Source of the DNA: Rossellomorea aquimaris
GTDB taxonomy: Bacteria > Bacillota > Bacilli > Bacillales > Bacillaceae_B
DNA: 64,000 bases
NCBI RefSeq assembly: GCF_020171925.1
Contig: NZ_JAIVAR010000001.1
Location: 620,001 to 684,000 of the forward strand
Direction of reading: 5' to 3'
Of the stretch, positions 45,001-54,351 are shown one piece after another. The position numbers and the translations under genes are program-made. Within the stretch, counting starts at the first letter, position 1. The number at the start of each line of letters is the position of its first letter. The notes below the pieces were generated by a model, which worked only from the letters and a program-made list of their open reading frames with translations, did no database searches and was not told the DNA's origin.

Positions 45001-45798
45001 TTAAACCCAATCATGACCGTGCTTTTGTATGAAGGCGATGTCCTCTCGATAATGTTCAAGATGACCTTCCTCGATCATGCGCTGAAAAGCTGGATCTCCT
45101 TCGCACGCTTTTCTCTGTATCGTTTTAAGAATTCCCTCCAAGCGGAGTATGACCATGTCGATTACCCCTTTGTCCTTGTTAATACCGTACGCTTTAAAGA
45201 AGAGGTGAATTCTATTTTTGATCATTTCAGCATGCATTGACGGGTCATAATGGATGGCTTCCCCGTCTGCCGAATATTTGATCCTGCTTAAAGGTGTACA
45301 TGTGTAAAGGGTATAGGCAATGTCCCAGAGCCTCGGACCCGGACCAGCAACGTCGAAGTCGATGATTCCCACTGGTTTTTGCTTGTTGAAAATAATATTG
45401 TAGATCGCAAAGTCGTTGTGACAAAGTACCTCGAATGGCTGAGGTGTGTTGTCGATCGAGGTCCAATCATCCCCATATTGAAAATCACTTACAGCATCAT
45501 GGTAAAGCCGGAGCATACGGGCGATCTCTATTAAAATATCGTCCGACCACATGTAATCCTTGAGAGGATAGTTCCCCGCTTCACCCTCGATGAATGACAA
45601 GACTTCTCTTCCCTTTTCATCAACTCCCAAAAAATTTGGAGAGTGGGGATATCCTCTGCTCTCCAGATGTTCAAATAGTCTATGAATCTTTTGACTATCG
45701 GGCTTCATTTCGCGGCGGACGGTATTTCCTGCACGATAGACGTTTGAAACGTTACCGCCTTCAAGTTTTTCTTCTTTTTGTTGGTTAGACATTGTCAT
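45001..45798 (-). CDS. Aminoglycoside phosphotransferase-family protein
   Basis: The 265-residue protein has the kinase-like fold with the catalytic HNDFAIYNIIF (Brenner motif, near residue 147) and the metal-binding IDFDVAGPGPRLWDIAY. Such proteins phosphorylate antibiotics, choline or homoserine-like substrates; chromosomal members in Bacillus are usually housekeeping with unknown substrate. An AGGAG site precedes ATG 45798. Resistance should not be assumed. Confidence 0.8.
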   Translation of the reverse strand: MTMSNQQKEEKLEGGNVSNVYRAGNTVRREMKPDSQKIHRLFEHLESRGYPHSPNFLGVDEKGREVLSFIEGEAGNYPLKDYMWSDDILIEIARMLRLYHDAVSDFQYGDDWTSIDNTPQPFEVLCHNDFAIYNIIFNKQKPVGIIDFDVAGPGPRLWDIAYTLYTCTPLSRIKYSADGEAIHYDPSMHAEMIKNRIHLFFKAYGINKDKGVIDMVILRLEGILKTIQRKACEGDPAFQRMIEEGHLEHYREDIAFIQKHGHDWV

Positions 45799-45950
45799 AA
45801 GCGGTCTCCTTCGTTGAAACGAATTGGACAGCCATTTTGTATGACTGTCGCTGTTTGTTATGTATCACATTTGAGATGATGGACTGAACTCTTTTTATCT
45901 AATTTACATAATGTTATAATGATTAACTTTTGTTCGTTATTGCTACAAAT

Positions 45951-46403
45951 CTATCCTAGTGTTTTAACCATGGCCATTTCTTTTCCAAATCGATCCCCAT
46001 GATCAACAAAGCCTAGGCTTGAGTAAAGTTGCTTCGCTCCTTTATTCTCAGGATTGAATCCTACCACAATGTTCTTTATTCCTGGCAAATCCCTCATGGC
46101 TGCAATCATTAATTGGGTTGCAGCTTTCCCTATTCCTCTTCCCTGGTATTCTTTGTCTACCATGATTCTGTACACCCAATAACCATCAAGTTCTTCAGGG
46201 ACGGTGTTGTACATCAGAAAGCCGACAATCCTGTTTTCAAAATAAATCGCATAAGGTTTCAAAGTGACTTCAAATTTAGATTGTGCGATTGACACAGCAT
46301 TGGATTCAATGAACGTTTCTTGTTCTTTTGATATAGCCAATTGACAGCATCCATACCAGTTCTCATTGTTCAACCCTTCAATTCTTACACTATTCTTGTT
46401 CAT
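45951..46403 (-). CDS. GNAT-family N-acetyltransferase
   Basis: The 150-residue protein has the acetyl-CoA-binding signature VDKEYQGRGIGKAATQLMI (V-x-x-x-x-Q/R-G-x-G/A) followed by IVVGFNPENKGAKQLYSSLGF. It transfers an acetyl group to an amine of unknown identity, as diamine acetyltransferase-like proteins do. The ATG at 46403 follows GGGGAG by seven bases. Confidence 0.8.
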   Translation of the reverse strand: MNKNSVRIEGLNNENWYGCCQLAISKEQETFIESNAVSIAQSKFEVTLKPYAIYFENRIVGFLMYNTVPEELDGYWVYRIMVDKEYQGRGIGKAATQLMIAAMRDLPGIKNIVVGFNPENKGAKQLYSSLGFVDHGDRFGKEMAMVKTLG

Positions 46404-46589
46404 TTGTTTTCTCCCCACCAATATTGTTTAGACTTATTCACTATATCATATGTTTGAAATTAATCCTTATTTTGGAATATTGTTTTTCTAAATCGACATT
46501 GCTTCTTCCGGCTGGAAAATGGAAATAAAATGGTTACAGTACTCATCACTGGTAAATACTATCTTTATCATTTCAACGAGGTGAAGAAA

Positions 46590-47600
46590 TTGAGTGCAGA
46601 TGGACGCATTGTACCATTAACGTCGGGTGAAATCGGCGTATTATGGTCGGGATATATAGGAGAAACCGTCATCAAGTGCGTGATGGAGAGTTTTACGAAG
46701 AATGTAGAAGATCGTGATTCAAAAAAATTATTAGAGATGAACCAAAAGCTTGTCGATGAGAGAGTGGAAAACTACAAAGAAATTTTCAATAGGGAAGGCA
46801 TGAAAGTCCCTAAAGGATTCGGGGAGGAAGATGTTTTCCTTGATGCACCAAGGATGTTCTCTGATAAATTCTACTTATTTTATTTAAAAGAGATGAGCAG
46901 ATCTTCCATCATCAATTATTCAAATGCATTGTTCGCGTCACACCGAAGGGACATCCGGATGTTCCTTGCAGACAGTATGAATGAATATCTTGACGTATTC
47001 AACGCGGCAATTGAGGCCTTGCTGGAAAAAGGAATCGTGATCAGGACACCAAGCATCCCGATCCCAAAGGAAGTCCAGTTTGTCCAACACAAAAGCTTTC
47101 TCGGAACATTAAAGAAAGGGGCAAACCGACCGATTTCCGCGCTTGAAATCAAAGAAATCTACATCAATCTTGACACAAATATGCTCGGGAAATCATTGAT
47201 GATCGGATTCAGCCAATCAGCGAAGTCGGATGAATTGAGGGAGTATTTGTTGAAAGGGCGAAAAATAGCGCATAAGCATATTGAGATTTTCATTAATCGA
47301 TTGACGGATGAAGACCTTCCTTCGCCGCAACTATGGGATCCTGAGGTATCAGAATCCAAGATCCCTCCATTTTCCGATAAGCTGATGCATTATCATACAG
47401 GATTGGCCGCCGCAAGTGGATTGGCGAACTACGGGACTGCGCTATCGCAAATATCCCGCAAGGATCTTACACTAGCCTTCGCCCGACTTGTCGTGGAAAC
47501 AGGAAAGTTCTCTCTCGAGGGTGCGAACTTGAGTATCAAAAAAGGCTGGTTGGAGCAACCTCCACTTGCCCCGAATCGGGATGACCTATCCGCCAATTAA
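46590..47600 (+). CDS. DUF3231 family protein
   Basis: The 336 residues consist of two similar helical halves of the DUF3231 type (PLTSGEIGVLWSGYIGE in the first; PISALEIKEIYINLDTNM in the second), each a four-helix bundle of ferritin-like appearance with His and Glu residues. In Bacillus such proteins are associated with sporulation, but no function is assigned. The TTG at 46590 follows GAGGTG by six bases; an in-frame ATG at 46530 has no site. Confidence 0.75.
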   Translation: MSADGRIVPLTSGEIGVLWSGYIGETVIKCVMESFTKNVEDRDSKKLLEMNQKLVDERVENYKEIFNREGMKVPKGFGEEDVFLDAPRMFSDKFYLFYLKEMSRSSIINYSNALFASHRRDIRMFLADSMNEYLDVFNAAIEALLEKGIVIRTPSIPIPKEVQFVQHKSFLGTLKKGANRPISALEIKEIYINLDTNMLGKSLMIGFSQSAKSDELREYLLKGRKIAHKHIEIFINRLTDEDLPSPQLWDPEVSESKIPPFSDKLMHYHTGLAAASGLANYGTALSQISRKDLTLAFARLVVETGKFSLEGANLSIKKGWLEQPPLAPNRDDLSAN

Positions 47601-47608
47601 ATGACAGA

Positions 47609-47656
47609 TTAAAACAGAGAAGCCTTAACGTTAACAAGGTTTCTCTGTTTTAATTT
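47609..47656. terminator. Intrinsic terminator after the DUF3231 gene
   Basis: AAAACAGAGAA and TTCTCTGTTTT form the stem with CCTT/AAGG inside, followed by AATTTAAC on the plus strand. Confidence 0.75.
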
Positions 47657-47733
47657 AACAGATGGCGTATGAGCGCATTCGACAAGCCCTCCACATACAC
47701 TATACATTATGTGTGAAAAGGCGGTGTTTCAAG

Positions 47734-48228
47734 ATGACTCATACTGTCAAACCTGGGGAAACTCTTTCTCAAATCGCACGGGATTACCGGGTCCCCCTGC
47801 AAACCATCATCCTCGCCAATCCCGGAATCAATCCCGATATCATCTATGTTGGCCAGCGCATCATCATCCCAGGAATCCCTGATCCCGCTTCCAATCCGTA
47901 TCAAATTGACATATCGGTCAACTCTAGGACGCTAAAGCTACTACGGAACGGCATGCTGCAAAAACAATTCCCCATCGCTGTAGGCAAAATGGTTTCCGCC
48001 ACTCCTTTCGGGAACTTCATCATCATCAACAAAGCACCCAACCCAGGCGGGCCTTTCGGGACGATGTGGATGAGTTTATCAAAACAACATTACGGCATTC
48101 ACGGTACCAACAACCCGAGTTCGATCGGTAAAGCCGTATCGAAGGGATGCATCCGGATGTATAACCGTGATGTGGAAGAATTGGCACGTACCATACCGAT
48201 TGGCACGCCGGTTTATATCCATCCTTAA
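47734..48228 (+). CDS. L,D-transpeptidase with LysM domain, YkuD-type
   Basis: The protein is 164 residues, the length of B. subtilis YkuD. A LysM domain ([19 protein letters not shown], residues 3-48) precedes the YkuD catalytic domain with the [14 protein letters not shown] and [11 protein letters not shown] motifs (His and Cys nucleophile). It cross-links meso-diaminopimelate residues of peptidoglycan; in Bacillus it is linked to the spore. ATG 47734 follows AAAGGCGG by nine bases. No signal peptide, as in YkuD. Confidence 0.92.
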   Translation: MTHTVKPGETLSQIARDYRVPLQTIILANPGINPDIIYVGQRIIIPGIPDPASNPYQIDISVNSRTLKLLRNGMLQKQFPIAVGKMVSATPFGNFIIINKAPNPGGPFGTMWMSLSKQHYGIHGTNNPSSIGKAVSKGCIRMYNRDVEELARTIPIGTPVYIHP

Positions 48229-48261
48229 AATTGATATCTTAGAGGAAATGAATAGCCTCCT

Positions 48262-48684
48262 CTATTCATTTCCAGAAACCGTCCCGAACGAAACTTCTTT
48301 CCCATTTTCAAACAGTTTCAGATTTTCGTAGGAATCATCGGTCTCGATCTTGTACAGTAATTCATAGTCGATGTTCTCGTTGGAGTCGTCGCTCATCTCC
48401 TCTCGACTGTAAAGCACCTTCACTGTATTCCCCTCTTCTTCCACTTTCACATCGCTGAAATGACTCGCTTCTTCCCCTTGCTTCACGTTACTAGCATTAA
48501 AGTACACGTAGATCGCTTTCGTTCCATCATAATAGAGGTGGACCCCGTTTTCTTCTTTGACGTCTTCAATGAACGTTTGAATCGGTTCGGATACCTCATC
48601 CTGGCTGACTTCAGAAACGTCTTGACTTGAAGCACACCCCGCCATTGATAACCCCAAAAATGAAGCGAACACTAACTTCTTCAA
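48262..48684 (-). CDS. Lipoprotein, 140 residues
   Basis: The signal peptide ends in a lipobox (LGLSMAGC, Cys 17). The rest is an acidic, beta-rich domain (VHLYYDGTKAIYVYFN) without recognised family. A GGGGGG-type site precedes ATG 48684. A hairpin (GGAAATGAATAG and complement, 48244-48272) spans its stop codon and the end of the transpeptidase transcript. Function unknown. Confidence 0.7.
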   Translation of the reverse strand: MKKLVFASFLGLSMAGCASSQDVSEVSQDEVSEPIQTFIEDVKEENGVHLYYDGTKAIYVYFNASNVKQGEEASHFSDVKVEEEGNTVKVLYSREEMSDDSNENIDYELLYKIETDDSYENLKLFENGKEVSFGTVSGNE

Positions 48685-48710
48685 GTGAATCCCCCCTCTC
48701 CGGTTGTATA

Positions 48711-49148
48711 TTAAGTGAACGAATGAGAACTCTTTAATTTCTCCTCCGCGATTTTGATATTATTCTTTAAGTACACTGGTATTTCTTCGTGCGAGAGGAT
48801 GTCAGCGGTTGTCATCCAGATGACGTCCGACACTTCTTCCTTGCTTTTCGGATAAGGTTCCCCGGAGTGGAAATGGCATAGAAAAACGATATCGACTACA
48901 TGGATTCCTGTATCGGTTACAAATGATGAACTGTTAACATAGGTCAGCCCCGTTACCTCTGTTCCGACTTCTTCTTGAATTTCACGTTTCAGTGTCCGCT
49001 CCAGAATATCGGATGAAACGCCTTCCCGGTCGCATTTCCCTCCGACAAGCGAAAGACAGCCTGCGGCATGCTCTTCCTTCTCGCTTCTCCGGATCAGCAA
49101 CCATTTGCCGTTGCGGTGAATCGCTCCTTCTACATTAACGATGAACAT
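48711..49148 (-). CDS. Nudix hydrolase
   Basis: The Nudix box is visible as GGKCDREGVSSDILERTLKR followed by EIQEEVG, with the REIQEE metal-binding core intact. It hydrolyses a nucleoside-diphosphate-linked compound with magnesium; the substrate is unknown. ATG 49148 follows AAGGGGG by six bases, so the longer in-frame form to 49169 is unlikely. It lies just before the lipoprotein gene. Confidence 0.85.
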   Translation of the reverse strand: MFIVNVEGAIHRNGKWLLIRRSEKEEHAAGCLSLVGGKCDREGVSSDILERTLKREIQEEVGTEVTGLTYVNSSSFVTDTGIHVVDIVFLCHFHSGEPYPKSKEEVSDVIWMTTADILSHEEIPVYLKNNIKIAEEKLKSSHSFT

Positions 49149-49222
49149 ATGCTTCCCCCTTTTTATCACTAACCATATTTTAGCATATGTTTCCTTCGAG
49201 AGATTCCTTTTCGTTACTATCT

Positions 49223-49251
49223 TTGCATTATTCTGGTAAAATATGTATAAT
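49223..49251 (+). promoter_or_regulatory. SigA-type promoter of the alpha/beta hydrolase gene
   Basis: TTGCAT and TATAAT are separated by 17 bases, 38 bases before the ATG. Confidence 0.7.
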
Positions 49252-49288
49252 GTATACTGGAAATTAATAGAGTGAGAGAGGGTATCAG

Positions 49289-50188
49289 ATGATAGGTGAA
49301 TTAATTGAGATTAGAGGAAAGAAGCTGTATGTTGAAGTCCATGGACCAGAAGATAAACCGGCAGTCCTGTATCTTCATGGAGGACCTGGAGAAAGTTGCC
49401 ACGACTTTTCGTTTCATCAATCGGAGAGGCTTGGTAAGGATGTTCGGTTGATTGCCATCGATCAGCGCGGTGTATGCAGGTCCGAAGTCATTGGAGAAAA
49501 TGAAGAATTTGGATTGAACGACCTGATAGAAGATTGTGAAGCATTAAGAAACCATTTCAATATAGATACATGGTCGGTCATCGGTCATTCATTCGGAGGT
49601 TTCCTTTCACTACTGTATGCATCACAATATCCACAATCCATCAGAAAAGTGATTCTTGAAGGTCCGACACTCGATTTTGAATTAACATCTCGGAGCTTGA
49701 TTCGAAAAACCGCCCATCTTCTGAAGAAGCATGGAAAACCAGAGCTATCTGCCCGCGGGATGAGCCTTGCAGAAAGTGATGTGAGTATTCGGGAATTGAC
49801 TGAGCAATATATGGCATTGAGTGATGAGCTCGGCGATAACAGGATGGAAATCTACAGGTATAATCACGATGCGCCAACAGATTATTTATCTTATCATACA
49901 GAGGTAGAATGGGATGAATTCTATGATCGCTCCGACCTTCATTACAATCTCCTCCGTGAAGAAGGAAAGATCTTCGACTCCCTGCTGCACTTGATAAAGG
50001 AAGTAGAGAATCCGATGCTGATGGCGATTGGAAAATACGATGCAGTGCCATGTGACGTACATATTAACACGTTTAAACGGGATGCCGTTAACGGGAGCAT
50101 TCACGTTTTTGAGGGTAGTGGACATACTCCGCATTATGAGGAAGCGGATGAGTTCCGGAAGGTTGTGTTGGAGTTTTTGGGAGCATAA
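49289..50188 (+). CDS. Alpha/beta hydrolase, proline iminopeptidase-like
   Basis: The 299-residue protein carries HGGPGE (oxyanion hole), the nucleophile elbow GHSFGG near residue 102, and the terminal histidine in GSGHTPHYEE. The order and the DQRG segment are those of proline iminopeptidase and related esterases. GAGAGAGGG precedes ATG 49289. It could cleave N-terminal proline, or be an esterase. Confidence 0.82.
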   Translation: MIGELIEIRGKKLYVEVHGPEDKPAVLYLHGGPGESCHDFSFHQSERLGKDVRLIAIDQRGVCRSEVIGENEEFGLNDLIEDCEALRNHFNIDTWSVIGHSFGGFLSLLYASQYPQSIRKVILEGPTLDFELTSRSLIRKTAHLLKKHGKPELSARGMSLAESDVSIRELTEQYMALSDELGDNRMEIYRYNHDAPTDYLSYHTEVEWDEFYDRSDLHYNLLREEGKIFDSLLHLIKEVENPMLMAIGKYDAVPCDVHINTFKRDAVNGSIHVFEGSGHTPHYEEADEFRKVVLEFLGA

Positions 50189-50197
50189 CGACAATGG

Positions 50198-50236
50198 TGG
50201 CCCAGTGGATATATTCACTGGGCCACATCAATTTTT
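50198..50236 (+). terminator. Intrinsic terminator of the hydrolase gene
   Basis: TGGCCCAGTG pairs exactly with CACTGGGCCA, followed after four bases by AATTTTTC. Confidence 0.65.
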
Positions 50237-50644
50237 CTAGAAAATCAAAAAATTCGATGAGAATAATAATACCAGGAGTATAACGGTCAATCCAATTTCC
50301 ATTAACGTATAAGCTGACTCACGCTTATTCTCTTGATGCTTCCATTCCATATAAGCTTTTAGTAGTTGAATGGCCACATAGAAGACAGAAATAATGAAGT
50401 ATGGCTGAAAGTACCAACGACTACTCGGTTCGAACACAACCACCAGGAAAAAACCTGTTACCATGACAATGGCGGCAATCGTCCGGATCCACTTATCCCA
50501 CTTCCTGTGTTTTTCATTCACAAATTCTTCTTCAAACATCTTCCGTTTCTCTAAACCTAGCAAACTGCTCGTCACTCTATGAAAGAGGAACATGAGACCT
50601 ATGTATAAACCAATCACTAATAGTAGTTTAAGAATAAAAATCAA
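50237..50644 (-). CDS. DUF4181-like membrane protein
   Basis: The 135-residue protein has four hydrophobic helices (about 3-22, 55-72, 82-97 and 115-133) with the YMEWKHQENKRES linker. The linker and layout are shared with the next gene, and both resemble DUF4181. No function is known. It is the second gene of a pair. A weak GGGGAGGAA-type site precedes ATG 50644. Confidence 0.65.
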   Translation of the reverse strand: MIFILKLLLVIGLYIGLMFLFHRVTSSLLGLEKRKMFEEEFVNEKHRKWDKWIRTIAAIVMVTGFFLVVVFEPSSRWYFQPYFIISVFYVAIQLLKAYMEWKHQENKRESAYTLMEIGLTVILLVLLFSSNFLIF

Positions 50645-50658
50645 TTCTTCCTCCCCTT

Positions 50659-51009
50659 TTAAATCAATAAATCAAATGCGTAGCCGACCGAGATGAAAAG
50701 AATGAAGAACGCAAGTCCCACACTTAATATGATGTATTCTTTGGTATCACGGTTATATTTCCATTCCATGAATGCATCTAAAGCGAATAGCACGACGATG
50801 ATTAAAGCACTGACAAGTGGATTTTCAAAGAAAACGACAGTGACGAAAAAAAGTGCCCAGCCGAAGCGAAGTAACCACGTATGAATCGTGTTGACCCCTT
50901 TAATTCCTGGCGTTTTCTTCACTGGTATGTTCCACTTTTTACGGACCGATCTTTCGATGATGAAGAATAAGATTAACGAAATAGCGGTAAAAATGATGAA
51001 ATTGATCAT
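50659..51009 (-). CDS. DUF4181-like membrane protein, paralogue of the next gene
   Basis: The 116-residue protein has four hydrophobic helices with an AFMEWKYNRDTKEYI linker corresponding to that of the 50237 gene. The pair probably arose by duplication and is cotranscribed. GGGGGG lies upstream of ATG 51009. Function unknown. Confidence 0.65.
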   Translation of the reverse strand: MINFIIFTAISLILFFIIERSVRKKWNIPVKKTPGIKGVNTIHTWLLRFGWALFFVTVVFFENPLVSALIIVVLFALDAFMEWKYNRDTKEYIILSVGLAFFILFISVGYAFDLLI

Positions 51010-51055
51010 GGATGCATCCCCCCCATACTCATGGTCTTAGTTTGTCACTATGTGC

Positions 51056-51178
51056 TCAAATGGTAAGTGCCATTCCATGCCCGGTATCATTTAGCGGTAG
51101 CACTTGAACGAGTCTCCTTCCCTCTGTAGCATGTTGTTCATCGGTGACTTTTATATAGAGTCTTTTCTAGTTCCTCAT
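51056..51178 (-). pseudogene. Remnant of a small gene with an in-frame stop
   Basis: The frame from an ATG at 51178 reads MRN, then TAG, then KRLYIKVTDEQHATEGRRLV and a further 16 residues to TGA. The run after the stop has coding-like composition. A neighbouring frame at the 3' end (GMEWHLPFEHIVTN) is also protein-like, as if a frameshift had followed. Together these suggest a decayed gene. The source is not recognised. Confidence 0.35.
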
Positions 51179-51195
51179 CGTAGTGCCTACACACT

Positions 51196-51834
51196 TCAGT
51201 CAAGAATCTCCACAATATCCCCTATAAAATGGACTCCGTCAGAATCAATGATGACCCCATCGCCGTCACTGCCTGCGAGCACCTTTGTTTTTGAAGCTCT
51301 TGCGTGTTGAACGACTGCACGTTTATACTTCTCGTCCCAGCGGTTGTAGTGTGGAAGGAACTCGAAATCCGCCAAATCCAACGTATCAAGGCGATCTTGT
51401 CCCTCATCACCTATAAACAGTTCAAATAGCTTCGCCGTCTTTCCAAGCTGAACGGCCCCGCCACTCACCCCGACAATTGTACCGCCGTTCACATAATAAT
51501 GTCTGAGTGGTTCGACCATTGCCCTGTTACGAAGTGCTCTCCTGAAATACAGCGGATTTCCAGCAGATAGATGAATGACATCGCAGTTTAACAATTCCTC
51601 CATTTTTGATGCATCGAAATCACTGTATAAGTCAAAGAACAGTAGGTCAGTGACACCGTATTGCTGGTAGTAAGATTCTTTTTGCTTGAAGTAAAGTCTT
51701 TCAGGGTCCTCGGTTGAAGGAAGATAACCGATTTTCATGCTTTCGGGTTGTTTGTTGGCGAAAAGCCGGTCATCCAGCCTTCGATTGCCGGGTGATTCAG
51801 CTATTTGGTCACTGTAAAAATATAGTTCCCCCAT
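51196..51834 (-). CDS. Peptidase S51-like / type 1 glutamine amidotransferase-like protein
   Basis: The 212-residue protein has a nucleophile elbow GVSGGAV, where dipeptidase E (S51) enzymes have GxSAG, and an HLSAGNPLYFRRAL segment typical of the family. The fold is a flavodoxin-like hydrolase that removes aspartyl dipeptides or cyanophycin units. ATG 51834 follows GTGAGG; in-frame codons to 51846 lack a site. It lies between two decayed gene remnants. Confidence 0.75.
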   Translation of the reverse strand: MGELYFYSDQIAESPGNRRLDDRLFANKQPESMKIGYLPSTEDPERLYFKQKESYYQQYGVTDLLFFDLYSDFDASKMEELLNCDVIHLSAGNPLYFRRALRNRAMVEPLRHYYVNGGTIVGVSGGAVQLGKTAKLFELFIGDEGQDRLDTLDLADFEFLPHYNRWDEKYKRAVVQHARASKTKVLAGSDGDGVIIDSDGVHFIGDIVEILD

Positions 51835-51849
51835 GGGACACCTCACTTT

Positions 51850-52031
51850 CTATGTAAATCGTGTGAATACATACGACGGACAGCTCATTTCAACCTGATG
51901 CTTGGGTTCAGTCAGGGAATCTTTCGAAACGGAGCGATAATCTTCGAGAAATGCTTGGAAATCTTTCAAACTTCCGATTAATCTTCCATTTAAGGGAGAA
52001 AATCTTTTACTTTTGAAAATAATTCAGTCAC
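51850..52031 (-). pseudogene. Frameshifted small gene upstream of the S51-like gene
   Basis: A GTG at 52031 begins VTELFSKVKDFLP and stops. The adjacent frame continues with coding-like text LNGRLIGSLKDFQAFLEDYR and SVSKDSLTEPKHQVE to a TAG at 51850. Joined with a one-base correction near 51990 they give a protein of about 60 residues. The AAAAGGG site upstream is better placed for a short ATG frame. A decayed small gene is the likeliest reading. Confidence 0.4.
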
Positions 52032-52083
52032 TTACCATTTTTACCCTTTTATTATCTCAAAAGATCAGATTTGCAACAACCGC

Positions 52084-52485
52084 TTATTTAACTTTCCTAT
52101 GCATGACGAATTGCGATTTGCTTGCCTTGAAGTGATTCTTTTCGTAAAACGGAATCAGGTCTTCCTCGCAGAACAAGCTGATAACATCGATGTGGGATAG
52201 ATCTTCAAGAAGAAGTGCCACCAGTTCCTTGCCGATGCCTGAGTTCTGAAATCTGTGATCCACCACAACATCTTCAATATACGCCCTGAATATACCATCA
52301 GTTACTGCACGGGCAAATCCTACGAGTTCATCGTTATACCAAGCACCAACTGCACAGCCTTCTATCAACAGCTTCTCGATATCAGTAGAATCCCTTTCTG
52401 GCCACCACCCTGCATCTCGATAGAGTCTCATCAACTCATGTGCACGAATTTGTCTTTCGCTTACTTTCTTTATCTCTATTTTCAT
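52084..52485 (-). CDS. GNAT-family N-acetyltransferase
   Basis: The 133-residue protein shows LVGFARAVTDGIFRAYIED, the acetyl-CoA-binding VDHRFQNSGIGKELVALLL and a terminal PFYEKNHF. It resembles the gene at 56898 in layout, and the two flank the ABC exporter pair. ATG 52485 follows AAAGGGG; the longer in-frame form to 52512 lacks a site. Substrate unknown. Confidence 0.82.
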   Translation of the reverse strand: MKIEIKKVSERQIRAHELMRLYRDAGWWPERDSTDIEKLLIEGCAVGAWYNDELVGFARAVTDGIFRAYIEDVVVDHRFQNSGIGKELVALLLEDLSHIDVISLFCEEDLIPFYEKNHFKASKSQFVMHRKVK

Positions 52486-52514
52486 GTAAATACCCCTTTC
52501 AACATTCACCACAG

Positions 52515-52553
52515 AAAAAAAGCCAGCCTTTCCATAGGTGGAAAGGCGAGGCT
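52515..52553 (-). terminator. Intrinsic terminator of the ABC exporter operon
   Basis: On the minus strand GCCTTTCC pairs with GGAAAGGC, extended by AGCC/GGCT with mismatches, then TTTTTTTC. Confidence 0.8.
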
Positions 52554-52563
52554 AGCTATCTAT

Positions 52564-54351
52564 CTATGAAACATGATCAACCGCTGTACCGCCAATCTCG
52601 ACTTCGCGGCCGAACAGTCGTGTATAAACCCCATTTACATCAGTGAGAAGCTCAGTATGTTTGCCACTTTCGACGATCTTTCCGTGTTCCAATACGACGA
52701 TGTTGTCCGCTGCGAGGACCGTTGACAATCGATGGGACACGATGATGATCGTTTGATTCTTGCCGGCTCGGAGCACGGCTTCGTTGATTTTGGTTTCGGT
52801 GATGGGATCAAGTGCTGAGCTTGCTTCATCAAGGATCAAGATCGGAGCGTCCTTCAGGAGTGCCCTTGCTAGTGACAAGCGTTGCTTCTGGCCTCCTGAA
52901 AGAAGGCTTCCCCTCTCTCCGACTTCAGTATCGAGTCCTTCCGGCAAACTATCGATCATTTCACCCAAACCGCTGTCAACAAGCGCCTGCAAACATTCCT
53001 CATCCGTCGCATCGCGTTTCCCGATCTTGAGGTTATCACGAAGAGTACCACTTCTTAATAGTACATCCTGAGTGACGATCGCCATTTGCGAACGGAGCCA
53101 GCCTGTGTCCCACTCACGAATATCCCGGCCGTCGATTTCAATCGTGCCATGTTTTGTATCGTACAATTTAAACAGCAGGTCGACGATAGTGGATTTCCCT
53201 GATCCGCTCGGGCCGACCAGTGCCCATTTCTCGCCAGCCCCAACATCAAATGATACGCCCTTCAAGACGTTTTCTTCTTTTCCAGGGTAGGCAAAACTTA
53301 CATTTCGAAGAGATAAACTCCCAACAGCGCGATCTCCCTTCACGCCTTCTTCCATTTCGGCTTGTGATGCATTTTCTGAAAGAAGCAGTTCAGAGCGATC
53401 CAATGCGGGCCCGGTCCTTCTGACAGATAGCCAGTTGCGGAGGAGCCTCTGCATTTCATTGGCTGCAATCGTCACGAGACCGCCGGCTGTCAGCATCTGA
53501 CCACTTGTCAAATTTCCATTCCATATAAGTAATGTACTGATCAAATACACAAGTCCGAGTGCAAATCCGTTATAGCTCGCGATGACGACGACTGATTGCA
53601 TCCTTGCCTTCAATTCACGGATCGAGTGCTTGACGAAACTGTCACGAATGGAAATGACACTATCCACTTCGCTTTCTGACACGCCCATTACTCGTGATAG
53701 GTGGATGCCAGTCACAGACTCTCTCAATCGCTCAAGATAACGTGAAGCTTCTTTCCTCGCATCGGCGGACGCAGCCCTTGTTCTTGCCCCGACGTAATTA
53801 GACGTCCAGTAGAAGATGACGCCGAGTACGACGCTTGTGATCATCAAATACGGATGAATCCATAAGAGCACAAGGCTGTAGATGAAGACCCCTTGCACGC
53901 TCGCCATGAATGTCGATCCTTCCCATGCGAGGAAGTTGTGAAGGGTGTCAGGGTCATCCGACACCCTTGCAAGCATTTCACCGGTGGAGTTATTGTGGTA
54001 AAACGAATACGGTAAAATTTGCAGATGACGGAACAGACGAAGCTTCTGCCAGTTGGTCACGGTCTTGGCGGTCTGATGACAGAAGTATTCATCTATGACC
54101 ATCATCACTAGATCCAACACGGCTGAAAGGATCAATAGCCACATCAGTCCCCAAAGCCAATTGTAATTCTCATTCGGGAGGATCGTATCAATGAGCCAGC
54201 TGAGGGCGAGCGTCGGGATCAGCGCCGAGAACACTTGGCTGATCGCAATGACAATCGAGTCTGCAATGACCCATTTTTTGTATGGACGAAGAAAGGAAAG
54301 TACCCTTCTGCCGTCCCGGTTCTTCGGTTGGGAAGCAGTAGACGCGCTCAT
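52564..54351 (-). CDS. ABC exporter half-transporter, second gene of a pair
   Basis: The 595-residue protein has six N-terminal helices (about 30-320) and a C-terminal ATPase with Walker A GPSGSGKST, Q loop, signature LLSGGQKQR and Walker B ILILDEASSALD. It overlaps the upstream exporter gene by four bases, so the two probably form a heterodimer that exports drugs, lipids or peptides, like YfiB-YfiC of B. subtilis. Both ATPase sites appear canonical. Confidence 0.88.
   Translation of the reverse strand: MSASTASQPKNRDGRRVLSFLRPYKKWVIADSIVIAISQVFSALIPTLALSWLIDTILPNENYNWLWGLMWLLILSAVLDLVMMVIDEYFCHQTAKTVTNWQKLRLFRHLQILPYSFYHNNSTGEMLARVSDDPDTLHNFLAWEGSTFMASVQGVFIYSLVLLWIHPYLMITSVVLGVIFYWTSNYVGARTRAASADARKEASRYLERLRESVTGIHLSRVMGVSESEVDSVISIRDSFVKHSIRELKARMQSVVVIASYNGFALGLVYLISTLLIWNGNLTSGQMLTAGGLVTIAANEMQRLLRNWLSVRRTGPALDRSELLLSENASQAEMEEGVKGDRAVGSLSLRNVSFAYPGKEENVLKGVSFDVGAGEKWALVGPSGSGKSTIVDLLFKLYDTKHGTIEIDGRDIREWDTGWLRSQMAIVTQDVLLRSGTLRDNLKIGKRDATDEECLQALVDSGLGEMIDSLPEGLDTEVGERGSLLSGGQKQRLSLARALLKDAPILILDEASSALDPITETKINEAVLRAGKNQTIIIVSHRLSTVLAADNIVVLEHGKIVESGKHTELLTDVNGVYTRLFGREVEIGGTAVDHVS

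Noticed and set aside
45001..45798. Aminoglycoside resistance gene
   Set aside because: The fold matches but the sequence resembles chromosomal kinases of unknown substrate, with no mobile context.
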